38,873 nucleotides of DNA from Setaria digitata (Eukaryota > Nematoda > Chromadorea > Rhabditida > Setariidae). The notes beneath the pieces were generated by a model. It saw nothing but the letters and a program-made list of their open reading frames with translations. It was not told where the DNA came from and made no database searches. The position numbers and the translations under genes were made by a program. This document shows, in pieces, positions 11,961 to 22,440 of this stretch (position 1 is its first letter; every line of letters starts with the position of its first letter). The DNA is taken from the NCBI GenBank assembly GCA_003640385.1, contig RCAB01000556.1:1-38873 (forward strand). The letters run 5' to 3'.

Positions 11961-12410
11961 AACTGTATAGTCGGTATCATTGTACATTATATACTGTATA
12001 TGACTGACATCTTTGTAAACCATATACATGATTAGTATTTTTAATACTGTATTCATCTCTGACATAACACATGACTGGCATTTTCGTATACCGTTAGCAA
12101 CGGGTATTTCTACTTACTGTATATTATTGGTATCCCGGTAACTATATAGTCAGGATCTTTATATACTTAATTGGTACCTTTGCCTTCATATCAGCAGTAC
12201 TTATACTGTGCACAATTAGTGTACTTACAGTATAAAGTTATTTTAAGTAGTCAGTATTTTTACATACTGTATATGATCGGTATTTTATAACTGATTTCAT
12301 CATAATGCACAATCACTATTTTTGTCTACCGTATATGATCGGTGGTTTAGTACCTGTATGTGATCGATATATACGATAATACTGTATGTACTATCACATG
12401 TATGGTAACA
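11961..12410 (+). repeat. Degenerate tandem array, unit about 25-30 bp
   Basis: The core TACTGTATATGATCGGTATT recurs in diverged form through about 450 bp. Examples are ACTGTATAGTCGGTATC (from 11962), TACTGTATATGACTGACATC, CTGTATATTATTGGTATCCC, TACTGTATATGATCGGTATT, TACCGTATATGATCGGTGGT and CCTGTATGTGATCGATAT. Copies are spaced mostly 24-31 bp apart with indels. The best-preserved copies are at the 3' end, from about 12264. No coding frame runs through it. Confidence 0.6.
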
Positions 12411-13030
12411 GCTAGGATTTTCTCTTTTTTTCTAGTTTATTATCACTTATTAGCATATATATATCAGTTCGGAGTTACAGTTTACTTGAAAAACCAATTA
12501 ATCATTTATCAGTATCAATTCTTAAAGTTTTCCACTCTTCGTCATTCCTTCTTCACACATTTTTAGCATTTAAAATAAGCCAAAGGTCAGCTGTAGAACA
12601 GCTACATCTGTATAAATCATCGACAAAATTTTGCACAAAACCATCATCACTGTCGGTTTTGAAAGTGGCAGACGGCACATTTTCCATACATCATCACTTC
12701 AGTAAACGAAGTTTGCATAAAAATAACTCCGTTTTTTTTTCCCTCTCTTCCTTCCTCCGTTTTGTAAATCTGAACTGAAAACCGTAAATGTAAATTCAAG
12801 AGAAATGGTCCGAGTGCTTTGAGAGAAGTGGTAGAGAGAACGAATGGAAGAAGGAAGAGAAAGTTTCCTTTTCAATGTAAAATTCCTCAAATAGGCCTTT
12901 TCCTCCGTCCATTTCTCCCAGCAAGTTTTCAGTTCGATTTTCTTTTCAAATTATGCAACGTCTTTTTCCTTCGGTACACTTCTATTTGCCGTTTCCTCAC
13001 GTTCACGACTAAAAAGATACCTGTTTTTTC

Positions 13031-13050
13031 TTATTTATTTATTTATTTAC
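13031..13050. repeat. TTTA tetranucleotide repeat
   Basis: About five TTTA units, next to a T run. Confidence 0.8.
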
Positions 13051-13072
13051 TTTTTTTTTTCGGTTCACGCCA

Positions 13073-13297
13073 TTCAGTGAATTTCTCGTGTCATATTTTC
13101 ATCCTGCATCATTCAACAAACCTCGTGTCATCGTTTTGTCCTGCGTCATTAACGAACTCGTATCGTTGTTCCAACCTGCATCATTCAGCGATCTTCTGTT
13201 GCCTTCTCATCTGCATCATCCAAAGGATTTTCGGATCAGCTGTTTGTTCCAGTCAAGGGACTTCTCGTGTCAACGCAATCTAGTGGCTCATGCGTCA
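13073..13297 (+). repeat. Degenerate tandem array, unit about 35-39 bp
   Basis: Units begin near TTCARYRAA, contain CTCGTGTCATC and end CCTGCATCA: 13073-13111 (39), 13112-13148 (37), 13149-13183 (35), 13184-13218 (35). Two weaker units reach CATGCGTCA at 13297. Two plus frames are open here, but unit lengths are not multiples of three, arguing against selection as protein. It is GC-richer than its surroundings. Confidence 0.6.
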
Positions 13298-13299
13298 AC

Positions 13300-14640
13300 T
13301 ACTTTCCTCAGTCTCATAATTTAGGAATTTTTCATCAACGCTGCCAATGATCTAGTTTCCCTTACTTTTAATTAGTTTTTCTGTGGTTCATTTTAATTCC
13401 GATTTTAATTGATTTTTCCATTGATTTTAATTTATTATCGATATCTGTATTCTTTTGCACTCCGATATGGCCATAACTATTAATCTTTGCTAAATTCATT
13501 TTAAATATAAAGGCTATGACGAAATCACATCGACAACTATTGCAAAACAATTGATCTGTGTGACCTTCCCGAGATAAATTCACTTGTAACCGATGAGAAA
13601 ATCTCGTGGAATTCTGCCCCAATCGTTAATGTTTCAATAGCTCGCGTGATACGAAACATCTGCATGAAATTCTGTTCGAATCACCACATCATCGACAATC
13701 ATAAATCATTTCGAGATTTGATCTTAAAATTTTCCACGGAAAATGTTTATGTAATCTGGTATTCACTTCATTTCCTTGATTGTTGCTTGATAGATGGAAA
13801 GACCAACTCCAACAGGTTTCTTAACGATCATCGCCCAAATTCTTCATGACTGGATCACACAGCCTTCTTCTTGCATTTCCCACCACTTTCAATAACGGTT
13901 ACTTCTCGTACCCTGGCTACAGTGTTAAGGTAAATTGGATTCGAGTGATGGACAGTGTTACATTTCGTTAACTTAAAATCAGTATTTAAATACAATGCAA
14001 AACTTGTCACCTATTTTCTTTCTATTTTTTTTTCCTGAATTTACGCTACCTAGAAGGATATCACGTTAAACGTGATTCGTTCCTAAATGTATGCATCGTA
14101 CATATAACTATAGCTATGTATGTTCATGCATGCATATACTAGCGTAATATAAATTTGTATAGCTATGTATTACTTTTATCTAGGCGACTTGACCTCGAAA
14201 TTTTGCCCTCTTCCTCAATACCAAAAGATATGCCGTAAACTTTTCCTAATTTTATAAAATTTCAAATTAAATTCAATTAATTATTATGCCATACATGAGG
14301 AAAACATCGGATAAATATAACATTTTGCTACCGATTAAGGTGTAATTCCAATATGTTTGATATTGTAGCATCATTAATTGACATTCTAAGGAATATCGGT
14401 TTCCCTCAGTCACTTTTTTTTTCTATTTCAATGTACAACTTCCGAAATATTCCTTCTTTGATTACTTTTGTAAAAATTAAAAAAGAAAAAAAAACTGTTT
14501 TTCTTCAAAATATACGTCTCATTCTAATTTATTCACATAATTCTCAGTTTTCAGATTCTTAAAGATACTCGACGGCCTTCAACGTTTAGATACTGACTTT
14601 TTTTGATTTCCTGCAAACTAAAAGGAAGGATTATACAGCC
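13300..14640. other. Intergenic region without a recognised gene
   Basis: AT-rich DNA with short open frames only. The GTTCGAATC at 13674 has no tRNA fold around it. Nothing else stands out. Confidence 0.5.
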
Positions 14641-15057
14641 ACAACATTTCAAATCTGCTCCAGCACTGGAAAATAGAGTACGGTGAGAGATAAGGGGCAG
14701 TTCTACCGGTTCCCGTCTAAGCCCAGGAAAAAAAAAAACTGTTTTAAATCACTTTTACTGGAACTAAACTGTTAATTTCGGAAAGCAAAAGCTCTCTTAA
14801 TAAAAATGGCACCATCAGGAATTACCGACAATGGGCCTCCCAAAGGGATTGTATATCAATGAGGGCTAAAACGGCGAATTCGGAAAAAGTGATCGCCAAA
14901 AATGAAAATGTAACGATATCATCAAGAGGGATTCGGGGAAGTGAAAGAGTGGAAGGAAGAAGGCGAGGATGTGGCAGCTGGTAGGAATGGAGACGGGGAA
15001 AGGACAAGAGAACGGGGAAACCGAGGTATGCGCGGTGCAGCGGGAAATGAGGGAAGC

Positions 15058-15084
15058 GGGGTGAGGGGTGAGGGGTGAGGCGGG
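15058..15084 (+). other. Canonical G-quadruplex motif
   Basis: Three GGGGTGA units followed by GGCGGG give four G-runs of three or more with loops of 3-6 nt, matching the G3-N1-7 pattern. Confidence 0.65.
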
Positions 15085-15209
15085 AGAGGGAAGAGAACGA
15101 CAGACGGGTTAGATGTCCTAAAATCGCGAGGATGGAAGAAGCGAAACATCTCCACCACAAATTATCTTTCCACTGACCGAAACCTTTGGGTAAAGCCAAT
15201 CCATCGTGT

Positions 15210-15210
<1 letters not shown>

Positions 15211-15257
<47 letters not shown>

Positions 15258-15266
15258 ACACACACA
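15211..15266. repeat. CA microsatellite
   Basis: About 28 CA units with one T interruption at 15253. It yields Thr-His or Cys-Val frames that are not genes. Confidence 0.95.
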
Positions 15267-15301
15267 TCGACAGACACTCACATACACAACCACAACTATA
15301 C

Positions 15302-15478
15302 ATGCGTCTGGCGGTGTTCAGCTTCGTTTTCAAAACGTCTCTGACTTCAGTTCTCCGGATCCCACGTAACCGGCCGGACGGCCGATTGGTCAACCACAGC
15401 CAGCCAACCGATCAACCACGAGACAACAGCAGCAACGGTAGCAGTCGGAAAATTTCCCGAATCTGTTTGGAAAATTAA
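15302..15478 (+). CDS. Small open frame, 58 residues, doubtful
   Basis: Within the GC-rich island an ATG opens MRLAVFSFVFKTSLTSVL, a short basic-hydrophobic start like a weak signal peptide. A polar part with QPTDQPRDNSSNGSSRK follows, ending in TAA. No splice context or homologue is recognised. The stretch also contains ATTGGTCAACC (inverted CCAAT) and an AACC-type repeat, so it may be promoter or 5' UTR DNA, not coding. Confidence 0.15.
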   Translation: MRLAVFSFVFKTSLTSVLRIPRNRPDGRLVNHSQPTDQPRDNSSNGSSRKISRICLEN

Positions 15479-16009
15479 CCGCCAGTAATATTTCTCTTTC
15501 CTTGCATTTATCTGAACTGCTTTACCTTTTCTTCAGCTCTTATTCTCTCTTCCTTTCATCCTTCTTTCCTTTCCACTCATCCCTCCACCTACTCCCTCTC
15601 TCTTATCAGATTATTATCACTTGGTGAAGTTAACGGTGAAAAAGATGAGAACATGGGAGAGGGGAGGAATAGTGTAGGAGATCGGGGGCCGTGTACGTAC
15701 CGGAGAAAGGAGAAAGGTTGATTGCTCAAAGGAGAGGCGGGGGAGTGAGAACAAAATAACTGATAACGGTGCGGGACGCATGTAAGGTGAACGCAATTCA
15801 ATTCCATTATTGCGTTTGATGTGATTTTTTTGCAAATTTCCATTTCCGTACACCCATACTTTCTCTCCCTTTATCGCTAAATGTGTTCCAGCTTGGTTAC
15901 TTTCCGCTTGCTTTTCCGGTAAATGGAAAACTTTTTTGAAGCTGGAAATGCCGGAATATCTACACGGCTTATGAATATGCGAGTAATCCAGCATTGTTCG
16001 GTATATCCT

Positions 16010-16497
16010 TGATTATCCCAGATCTTCCCTTGCTATTTCCTAAATCCACAATCGTTAATTGATTGCTTCGAAAATATTACACAAATCGTATTGAATCTAC
16101 TCAAATATGTAATATGAAAGAGTGAATTAAACATCAACTAATATAACTCATTAACTTTCGAAGGTAAATCTAGCACAGTTATGAATGGTGATGCTCTTTC
16201 AATTAGTTCAGTAACTGCTTTAGCCGCTCTTTCCTTTCAAAAGTTGGGTAGTGTGACTTCTGTTTTCGAATTCACAATGGGACAAACAGGATAGGAACAT
16301 GACGGAGATTTGACGGGAAATATAGTGTGGAGAGGACAAAGCTAACTGGATCCTATAGCTCTTCTGCATTCCATATGTCCTATCTACATAAGTAAACATG
16401 TACGTACGTAGTAAATAACTGGATAAACAGGTAAATAAATATACTTGTCCACCTATTTATTACTATTATAATATAAATGTATTATTTCCCTTATATA

Positions 16498-16528
<31 letters not shown>

Positions 16529-17240
16529 AGTAAATATATGTAAAGCTTACCTCAGCTGTTTATTACTATTTTCTATACAAATAAGCAATTATAAGTACTT
16601 GTATTTGTCCTTCCTTCGTATTTGTCCTTTATTACTATATGATCTATAATTACGTAAGCATAAGTACACATATATTTTTATATTTCCAAAGACATATAAT
16701 TCCTTATATATATATATATATATATGGAGATAGATGTGCAAAAGTTGAAGATGGTAGATTGTATTAAATTAGAAAATATCTGGAAAGGAAGAATTCATTG
16801 TCTTCAATATTGTTACGTGACATTTAATTTCGAAAAGCTTTTTTAAAATTGATTCAATTTTTTTTTTAACTAATAAAATTAAACGCGAAATTATTAAGGT
16901 GATAATGATATCACGAGAACGAGAAGTTGCCAGTGCAATTTTTCCGTTTAATCTTTAAATTAACTTACTGGTGATCAATTTCTTCTGAAGTGCTGGTATT
17001 ATTTCATAGTTATAAATGAAGGTTGAAATTTTATTGAAATTATCGAAATTTTCATAGAAGCAGTACTGGAAACTGAACGTATTGTTTCGGTTAGGAAGTA
17101 TGGCATAAATAGTCATGGCTATTCTAGGAAATGTTTCCGGAAATTCTATCGAATATAAAATTACATAAACCCCCTTTTCTTTCCGTTTTCCCTCCTCCTC
17201 CTCTTCATAAGATGCGAAATTTTGAAAAATAGGTATTGTT
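16010..17240. other. AT-rich stretch without a recognised gene
   Basis: Contains AT microsatellites at about 16492-16527 and 16705-16725, and a short duplicated GTATTTGTCCTT near 16602 and 16618. The long minus frame from 16955 derives its 5' part from the GGTT array and is otherwise Phe/Tyr/Asn-rich. Confidence 0.5.
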
Positions 17241-17310
17241 TGATGTATGCGAATATCGATCGGAAGATATTTAAGAAGGAGGAGGAGGAAGGGGGAGGGT
17301 GATTCACGCT

Positions 17311-17412
17311 GGTCGGTCGGTTGGTCGGTTGGTTGGTTCGTCGGTTGGTTGGTTGGTTGGTTTGTCGGTTGGTTGGCTGGTTGGACGCTTAAACGGTTGG
17401 TCATTTGGTCAT
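17311..17412 (+). repeat. GGTT/GGTC tetranucleotide array
   Basis: Degenerate GGTT and GGTC units run from 17311 to about 17385, with two looser units to 17412. Translation gives VGW-type repeats on plus and NQPT repeats on minus, both artefacts. A GA-rich purine tract lies just upstream. Confidence 0.8.
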
Positions 17413-17553
17413 TTGCATCGTTACAGCATTCTTCGGAAGTATTTTCATCGCAATTTTGCTCTTAGTGCTGCTATTGGATCATTTTAATTTATTAGAAGTA
17501 GAATGTCGATGAGAGGTTAATTAATCCATTAGCTTGGTTTTTTTTTTTTCCTA

Positions 17554-17821
17554 TTATGGATATTTATTCATCTTGCGGGATTCCTGATTTTCAAGTGGAA
17601 ACCGATTCGGTTTGAATTTCACTGCAAGATGTTCTGCTTCATAATATGGATGGATTGCTCGGATGTCTGATAGGAGATCGTTTCTGGAAAGGATTGCTAG
17701 GATGATTTTTGTAGGCTGAACAATTACGTGATGATCATGATAAATGATGTTTGCCCTAATTACTTTAAGTTGGACTTACCGGTTGTTTAATCGCTGCAAC
17801 ACTGTGGGTCGTCGTCGGCAT
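17554..17821 (-). CDS. Candidate small two-exon gene, 67 residues, unknown function
   Basis: On the minus strand an ATG at 17821 opens MPTTTHSVAAIKQP (14 codons, to 17780), followed by the ideal donor GTAAGT. A 64-nt intron ends in TTGTTCAG, and exon 17715-17554 continues in phase 0 as PTKIILAILSRNDLLSDIRA, then HPYYEAEHLAVKFKPNRFPL, ending ESRKMNKYP before TAA. An in-frame TAG lies upstream of the ATG, and AATAAA overlaps the last codons. The segment is GC-richer than its flanks, and a CCAAT pentamer lies about 110 bp upstream of the ATG. I recognise no family. It could be the 5' part of a longer gene (a GTGAAA donor lies inside exon 2) or a chance arrangement. Confidence 0.3.
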
Positions 17822-18319
17822 TTCGATTCTCAAAATCCCGTGACGTGGTACTTCGGTATCCTACGGGGTCTTTGTAAAACTGCAAAATGGAGTTGAGAAA
17901 TAACACGAGCCGATCAGCGATGCTGTGGGTGTGACCAATATCAGAATCAACGATTCATTCACCGAGCGATCAAAATTGGTAGTAGTTTAGTGTTTGAATC
18001 AGTGTGCGTTATTGGTGATGCTGATCAGTGGCAGTTTAACAAGGAATCTCATACATGTTCCTTTTTCTTCATTTTGGTTATCTCCTGGTAGTGGTTATAT
18101 CAATCTGATTCTTATCAACTATCATAGATATTTGGAATTTTTATGATTAATATCTCTCTTCGTCTGCATTTCGAAATTTTAAAGTATTTGAAATCACTTT
18201 CTATGAGTTATCGACGATATCCACTCATATTATTCCTCAACAAGTAGATATTTGATATTTATAGCAAGGAATATATTTTACAATATTTTAGTTTTCCCGA
18301 CTATATCCGTATCCATTAT

Positions 18320-18535
18320 TAATTATTGTCACCTTGATTATCGTCATCCTCATCACTAATTGTCTATCTTATTATTGTCGTTATAATTCATCGTAATCAG
18401 TCGTTATCATAAATTATCATTATTAGTCATCATCATTTGCACAGTTCTTCATTTCGTGGTCATCACGATGAAGACCATCATCACCATTATTATTACAATC
18501 ATCGTCATCAGCAATTATCGGTCACAACTAACGGC
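18320..18535 (+). repeat. Degenerate ATC/ATT trinucleotide island
   Basis: About 215 bp of imperfect ATC, ATT and GTC triplets (TCATCATC, TTATTATT, ATCGTCATC). Similar islands recur elsewhere in the window. Confidence 0.6.
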
Positions 18536-18599
18536 AGTGGTAATAGCTTCAGAATTTGGTAGAATAGCATAATTTAATGAACCAGAATTCTACAATTCA

Positions 18600-18770
18600 T
18601 CTCCAAAATTTTCAACCCTTTTCCTACTTGTCTTCCTCCAACACCCTCTTCGCCTCCGTGTCCTCTTCCTCCTCCTATTTCCCCTCCGTCTCCTGTTCGA
18701 CCTCCTCCTCCTTCTCTTCTTCCTCCTCTCGCATCCTCTTAATCATCCTCTCCTACAGGACTTTCTCAAC
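18600..18770. repeat. TCC/TCT pyrimidine-rich tract
   Basis: The plus strand is CT-rich, with many TCC and TCT triplets. It precedes a G-rich tract of opposite strand bias. Confidence 0.65.
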
Positions 18771-18839
18771 TGTACTAGAGAGGTGTAGCAGGCTGCACTA
18801 TCAAATAAATTTGCCATAGTAGTGCTCGTTGGGATCGGT

Positions 18840-18985
18840 TGAGAGATGAGGGATAATAATGTAAATAGTTGGGGATGTGGGTGAGTGGAGACGAGTTGCG
18901 GGAGGGTAGACGTGATGTGGGGGAGAGGAAACGGGATGAGGGGGGGAGGGGGGGGGGGAAAGTAGACGGGATACGAAGGATGAGA
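18840..18985. repeat. G-rich tract with G runs up to about 12
   Basis: The plus strand is purine and G-rich, peaking in runs of 7 and about 12 G near 18940-18958. It meets G-quadruplex criteria by eye. Confidence 0.65.
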
Positions 18986-21646
18986 CAGGTGAATAGTTTG
19001 AGTGGTTAGATGACGAATATTCATGTGGGTGGATAGTGAATTTTGTACAGTTAAGACTGAACATTGTAATAACTCTATTTTGTAAATTACTGTATCATAT
19101 CACATATATATAACATCTTTTCATTTCTCTTATGTTTTGTCTTTTCGACTTCGAGAAATTTATTATTTTACTTCATACATGAAGTGGATGTTAAAAAGTT
19201 CGCTTCCAGTCTAGTTCAGTCCATTTTATTTCGATTTTGGGGTGCCTGGCTATCGCCGTGCCTAATGCGTCAACGTCATCCTTCACCACTCGACAGCTTA
19301 CGGCTCGGCTTTTCCATTCTATCATTTCATCCCCCTCTTTTCACTTCCAACCAGTCTTCATTGAGAAAAAAAAAAAAAAAAAATTAGCTTTCTTGTTTCT
19401 TTATGATATCCTGGGACACCTATGATACCCCCAGTCCATGTAGTGTCGTGAAATTGTAGTGGTCTTTCTGTCTGTCTTTGTTCGATTAGTTATAACCTTA
19501 CGATTGATGCTTTACTAGCGTTAATTTAACCGGTTTTAACCAGTTCTCCAAATTTCATCGAAATTGATCAACACATTATTAAATTAAATGCCGTCTTTTC
19601 ATATAAATTGGAAAGTTTTCCGTTGAAGTTTATAATTTTTTCCTCACAAAATGTCTGGTAATTTCATTGTTTTCATTGCACAATTTAATGAAACTATTTA
19701 TGTCAGTTTCAAGTAAATTGCCTTCAAACAAGGCTGTAGAATCCATTTCACAGTGACAATATCTCGAATATTTTATGAACACTTTTTTTTCTTTTTTTTT
19801 TTTCTATGCAGCTTGTAGGAAAAAGAAAAAAAAAACATCCGTTCTGAAAAATAATTGTTTGGAGTCGTAATTTGGCCACTTCGCATATGATTAGTTCTTT
19901 GAAAGGTTTTCCTGTGGAGTTACTTTAAAACTATTTTTTCTTCTAAATTCATCTTTTTTTAAAAGGTCAGAGTAAATGTCAATCGCTACGGTTTGGAACA
20001 TTCGAAAATGATTTGAAACTTAGATGTTTTCTCTTGATGTAGTGTAAAATTTGATTAAACCACTTCAGCTCAGGGTTTTCTGATCCAAATATTAATCAGT
20101 GAAAATTTTCTCCCCAAAATTTTATGACGGCTCATATCATATCAGTAACTTGATTGTAGTAAAAAATGTAAAATAGTACACATAATTTTTCTATAAAGCA
20201 CTTGGATTTTTGTTGCAGTACTAAATTATTTGCAACCAAGATTGATAAGATATCAAATGCAGGGTAAAGACGATGCATTTGAATAGGTAATCTGAGTTTT
20301 AAATTTAAGGGGATTATGATGCGGTTAATGTTGAGAAGTGAACGAGAATGAAAGAAGACGACAGTAATGACTAGGTAGATCGTTTAAGGCTTTGAAAACT
20401 AAAATTAAATTAATGTAGAAGAGAAAGGACTGTAACTGATCCATAAACAGTAAGATGAATTCCATCCCTAGTTCTAGGGATATTCCTGGAACATGTAGGA
20501 TATCCACCTTCTAATGATGCTAAATAAAGGAGAAATTTGGAATTGATTGTAACACAAAAAACATCTTTTTGCCAGTTTACGAAATTTCCAAGCGCTAGTT
20601 TTCCAATCCTAAATGGTATGATCTACTGATCTTAATTAAAGGCGTAGACTTGCTTGCTTACTTTTAATTTGGCCGATAATTAGGTCACAGCAAAAAAAAG
20701 TGTCACTTGGATTCACCAGTTGTCTTTTTATGGCATCCAGATCAGAGTTTTTTTTACATCGTTATTTAAATAATTCGTTTTAATTGGCTGATAAATTTTT
20801 GGAAAAGTTAATTGAAATAAATGAAATACTGAGAAAAAAGAAAGCAACTTTGTTTACTTTTTCAAAATTTTTTTTCCATAGCTAATCCAATATCAACAAA
20901 TAATTTCAGTTACCGGATAATTCCATTTGTTTAAGCAAAAGAGATGGTGAATTCGTTAGCTTCATTTTCACCCTCATTCCGCTTCCCGCATTTCTTCCGC
21001 GTATCCAGTGGAAGATAAAAAAGAAAAATCTTATCTATTTTTAACATTTCGTGAGGAAGAGAGCAAGAGAGACAGACCGAAAAGGAGGTAGAAGGTTAAA
21101 AACATTTGGGAAGGTAATTGGAAGGAATAGTTGAAAAGCTTTTAATGCCCAGGTATTTATTGCTGTGGAACAGTTATTGTGGCGTAACGTTTGTTAAATG
21201 TGCGTAAATTATGCTCAATTTTTTTAAATAATTTAATTTTTCCGCAGCTCTTCCATTCTTCCTTCTCCCTGCTCGATTCGTTCCTTCTTCCTCTTTTTCT
21301 TTCCCCCCTTATTCTCTGTATCAGCTTTTCACCTCGTTTTAATTCATTGACCACGTTTAAAAAAAAAAAAAAAAAAAAAAGTTGAAAAAGATGTCCATCA
21401 GCACTATGAAATGAAAATGAAAATTCCGGGTACTTGATAATTGGGAAATTCAGGTTTTGCTTTAGAGGAAGAAGAAAAAAAAAACCGAAGAATAATTAAA
21501 AATTTTTTTCTGATTCCACTTACAAAAATTTTTTTATGCACTTTTTCGTTTAATTTTTTTTTTTTTCTTCATTTTCTCACTCATCGCATAATTGATGGGG
21601 TTGAAAGAGGTAGAACTGTTGTTTTGGATAGTGTAATATAAATTTT

Positions 21647-21648
<2 letters not shown>

Positions 21649-21702
<54 letters not shown>
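21649..21702 (+). repeat. T54 homopolymer
   Basis: An uninterrupted run of 54 T, the longest homopolymer in the window. Its true length could be affected by sequencing or assembly. Confidence 0.9.
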
Positions 21703-22135
21703 CAAGTTTACTTCTGAATAAAAATAATGCTAATGTTGGATCTCTAATCTTCCTTTTTTTTTTTTTTTCCTTTCTCTCTCTCTCTCTCTCTTTGCATAAA
21801 AAAAAGAAAAAAAAAGATGAATTCAACGAATTTGTAAATTCTACAAGCAAATGAAATAATAAAATTTGATTAAATCATATTTTTTTTTTTTGCAAAACAT
21901 GGTAACGATGATTCATGAATTTTAATTTTTTTTTTTTTTTTTTCTCTCTTGCTATCTCTATCTTTCACATCCTCTGAACTCATCTCACCTTTTTTTATTG
22001 TAAGCATAATTTTAGCTATTAAAGAAATCGAAATGAAAATGTACGATTATTGATAATAATGATGACTATGTTAGTCAATTGATAACTTGGTATGAAATTT
22101 TGATTTAAACATTTTAATTTCATTCACATATTTTA

Positions 22136-22181
22136 TCTCTCTATCTATCCATCCATCTATCTGTATATATATATATATATA
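22136..22181. repeat. Compound CTCT/ATCT/ATCC/AT microsatellite
   Basis: TCTCTATC and CATC tetranucleotides run into AT units just upstream of the proposed first exon of the RING gene. Confidence 0.75.
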
Positions 22182-22199
22182 TTGATACGGTTCAAATAT

Positions 22200-22440
22200 T
22201 TGCGTTATGGGTGAGGATCGAGGGCAAGCTCATTTTAGCGCATAGTTATTGTGTTGACATTTCATCGGAGTGGAGCAGCAGCGGCAGTAGCAGCAGAAGC
22301 AGCAGCACAACCCAAATCATCAACAAAACTATCGTCATCACAGCGATCAGCAGCACCATCACTAGTAGCAGCAGTGTAGTAGTTGCAGTAGTAGTAGTAG
22401 TAGTAGTACGAAACATTTACGAAAATTGAAGCGGTCGAAA
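22200..22440 (+). other. Possible 5' untranslated first exon of the RNF38-like gene
   Basis: A locally GC-richer segment with AGC/CAG-type and GTA trinucleotide repeats ends at 22440 with an ideal donor, GTAAGT. Its last base is A; joined to 25681 (TG...) it makes ATG. In that frame the exon itself carries several TAG stops from the GTA repeat, so the junction ATG would be the first usable start. It also has a short upstream frame beginning ATGGGTGAGG at 22208. The 5' end is not determined. Confidence 0.25.
22272..22412 (+). repeat. AGC and GTA trinucleotide repeats
   Basis: Imperfect AGC/AGT triplets (22272-22380) are followed by a clean GTA block (about 22386-22410). Confidence 0.7.

Larger units (their letters stand above)
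14640..16010. other. GC-richer island, possible regulatory or 5' exon region
   Basis: GC content is clearly above the window average, with G-rich plus-strand tracts, CCAAT-type boxes (GCCAATCC near 15195 and ATTGGTCAACC near 15385) and a CA microsatellite. Possible coding pieces are weak: ATGGCACCATCAGG at 14806 followed 15 codons later by a GTATAT donor, and a minus-strand frame 15994-15845 (FKKVFHLPEKQAESNQAGTH) preceded by TTTCCAG. None could be chained into a gene. Confidence 0.4.
19030..22190. other. AT-rich stretch without a recognised gene
   Basis: Contains A runs (about 19364-19381; 21359-21380), the T54 run and CT microsatellites. Frames are short and low-complexity. Nothing coding was supported on either strand. 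Confidence 0.5.

Noticed and set aside
11961..12410. CRISPR-like array
   Set aside because: Units are degenerate, with no conserved repeat and unique spacer pattern, and the genome is eukaryotic.
13630..13700. GTTCGAATC, resembling a tRNA T-arm/B box
   Set aside because: No acceptor stem, D-arm or anticodon stem can be folded around it.
15118..15393. Cys-Val-rich frame on minus
   Set aside because: Generated by the CA microsatellite.
17247..17465. VGW-repeat frame on plus and NQPT-repeat frame on minus
   Set aside because: Both are readings of the GGTT tetranucleotide array.
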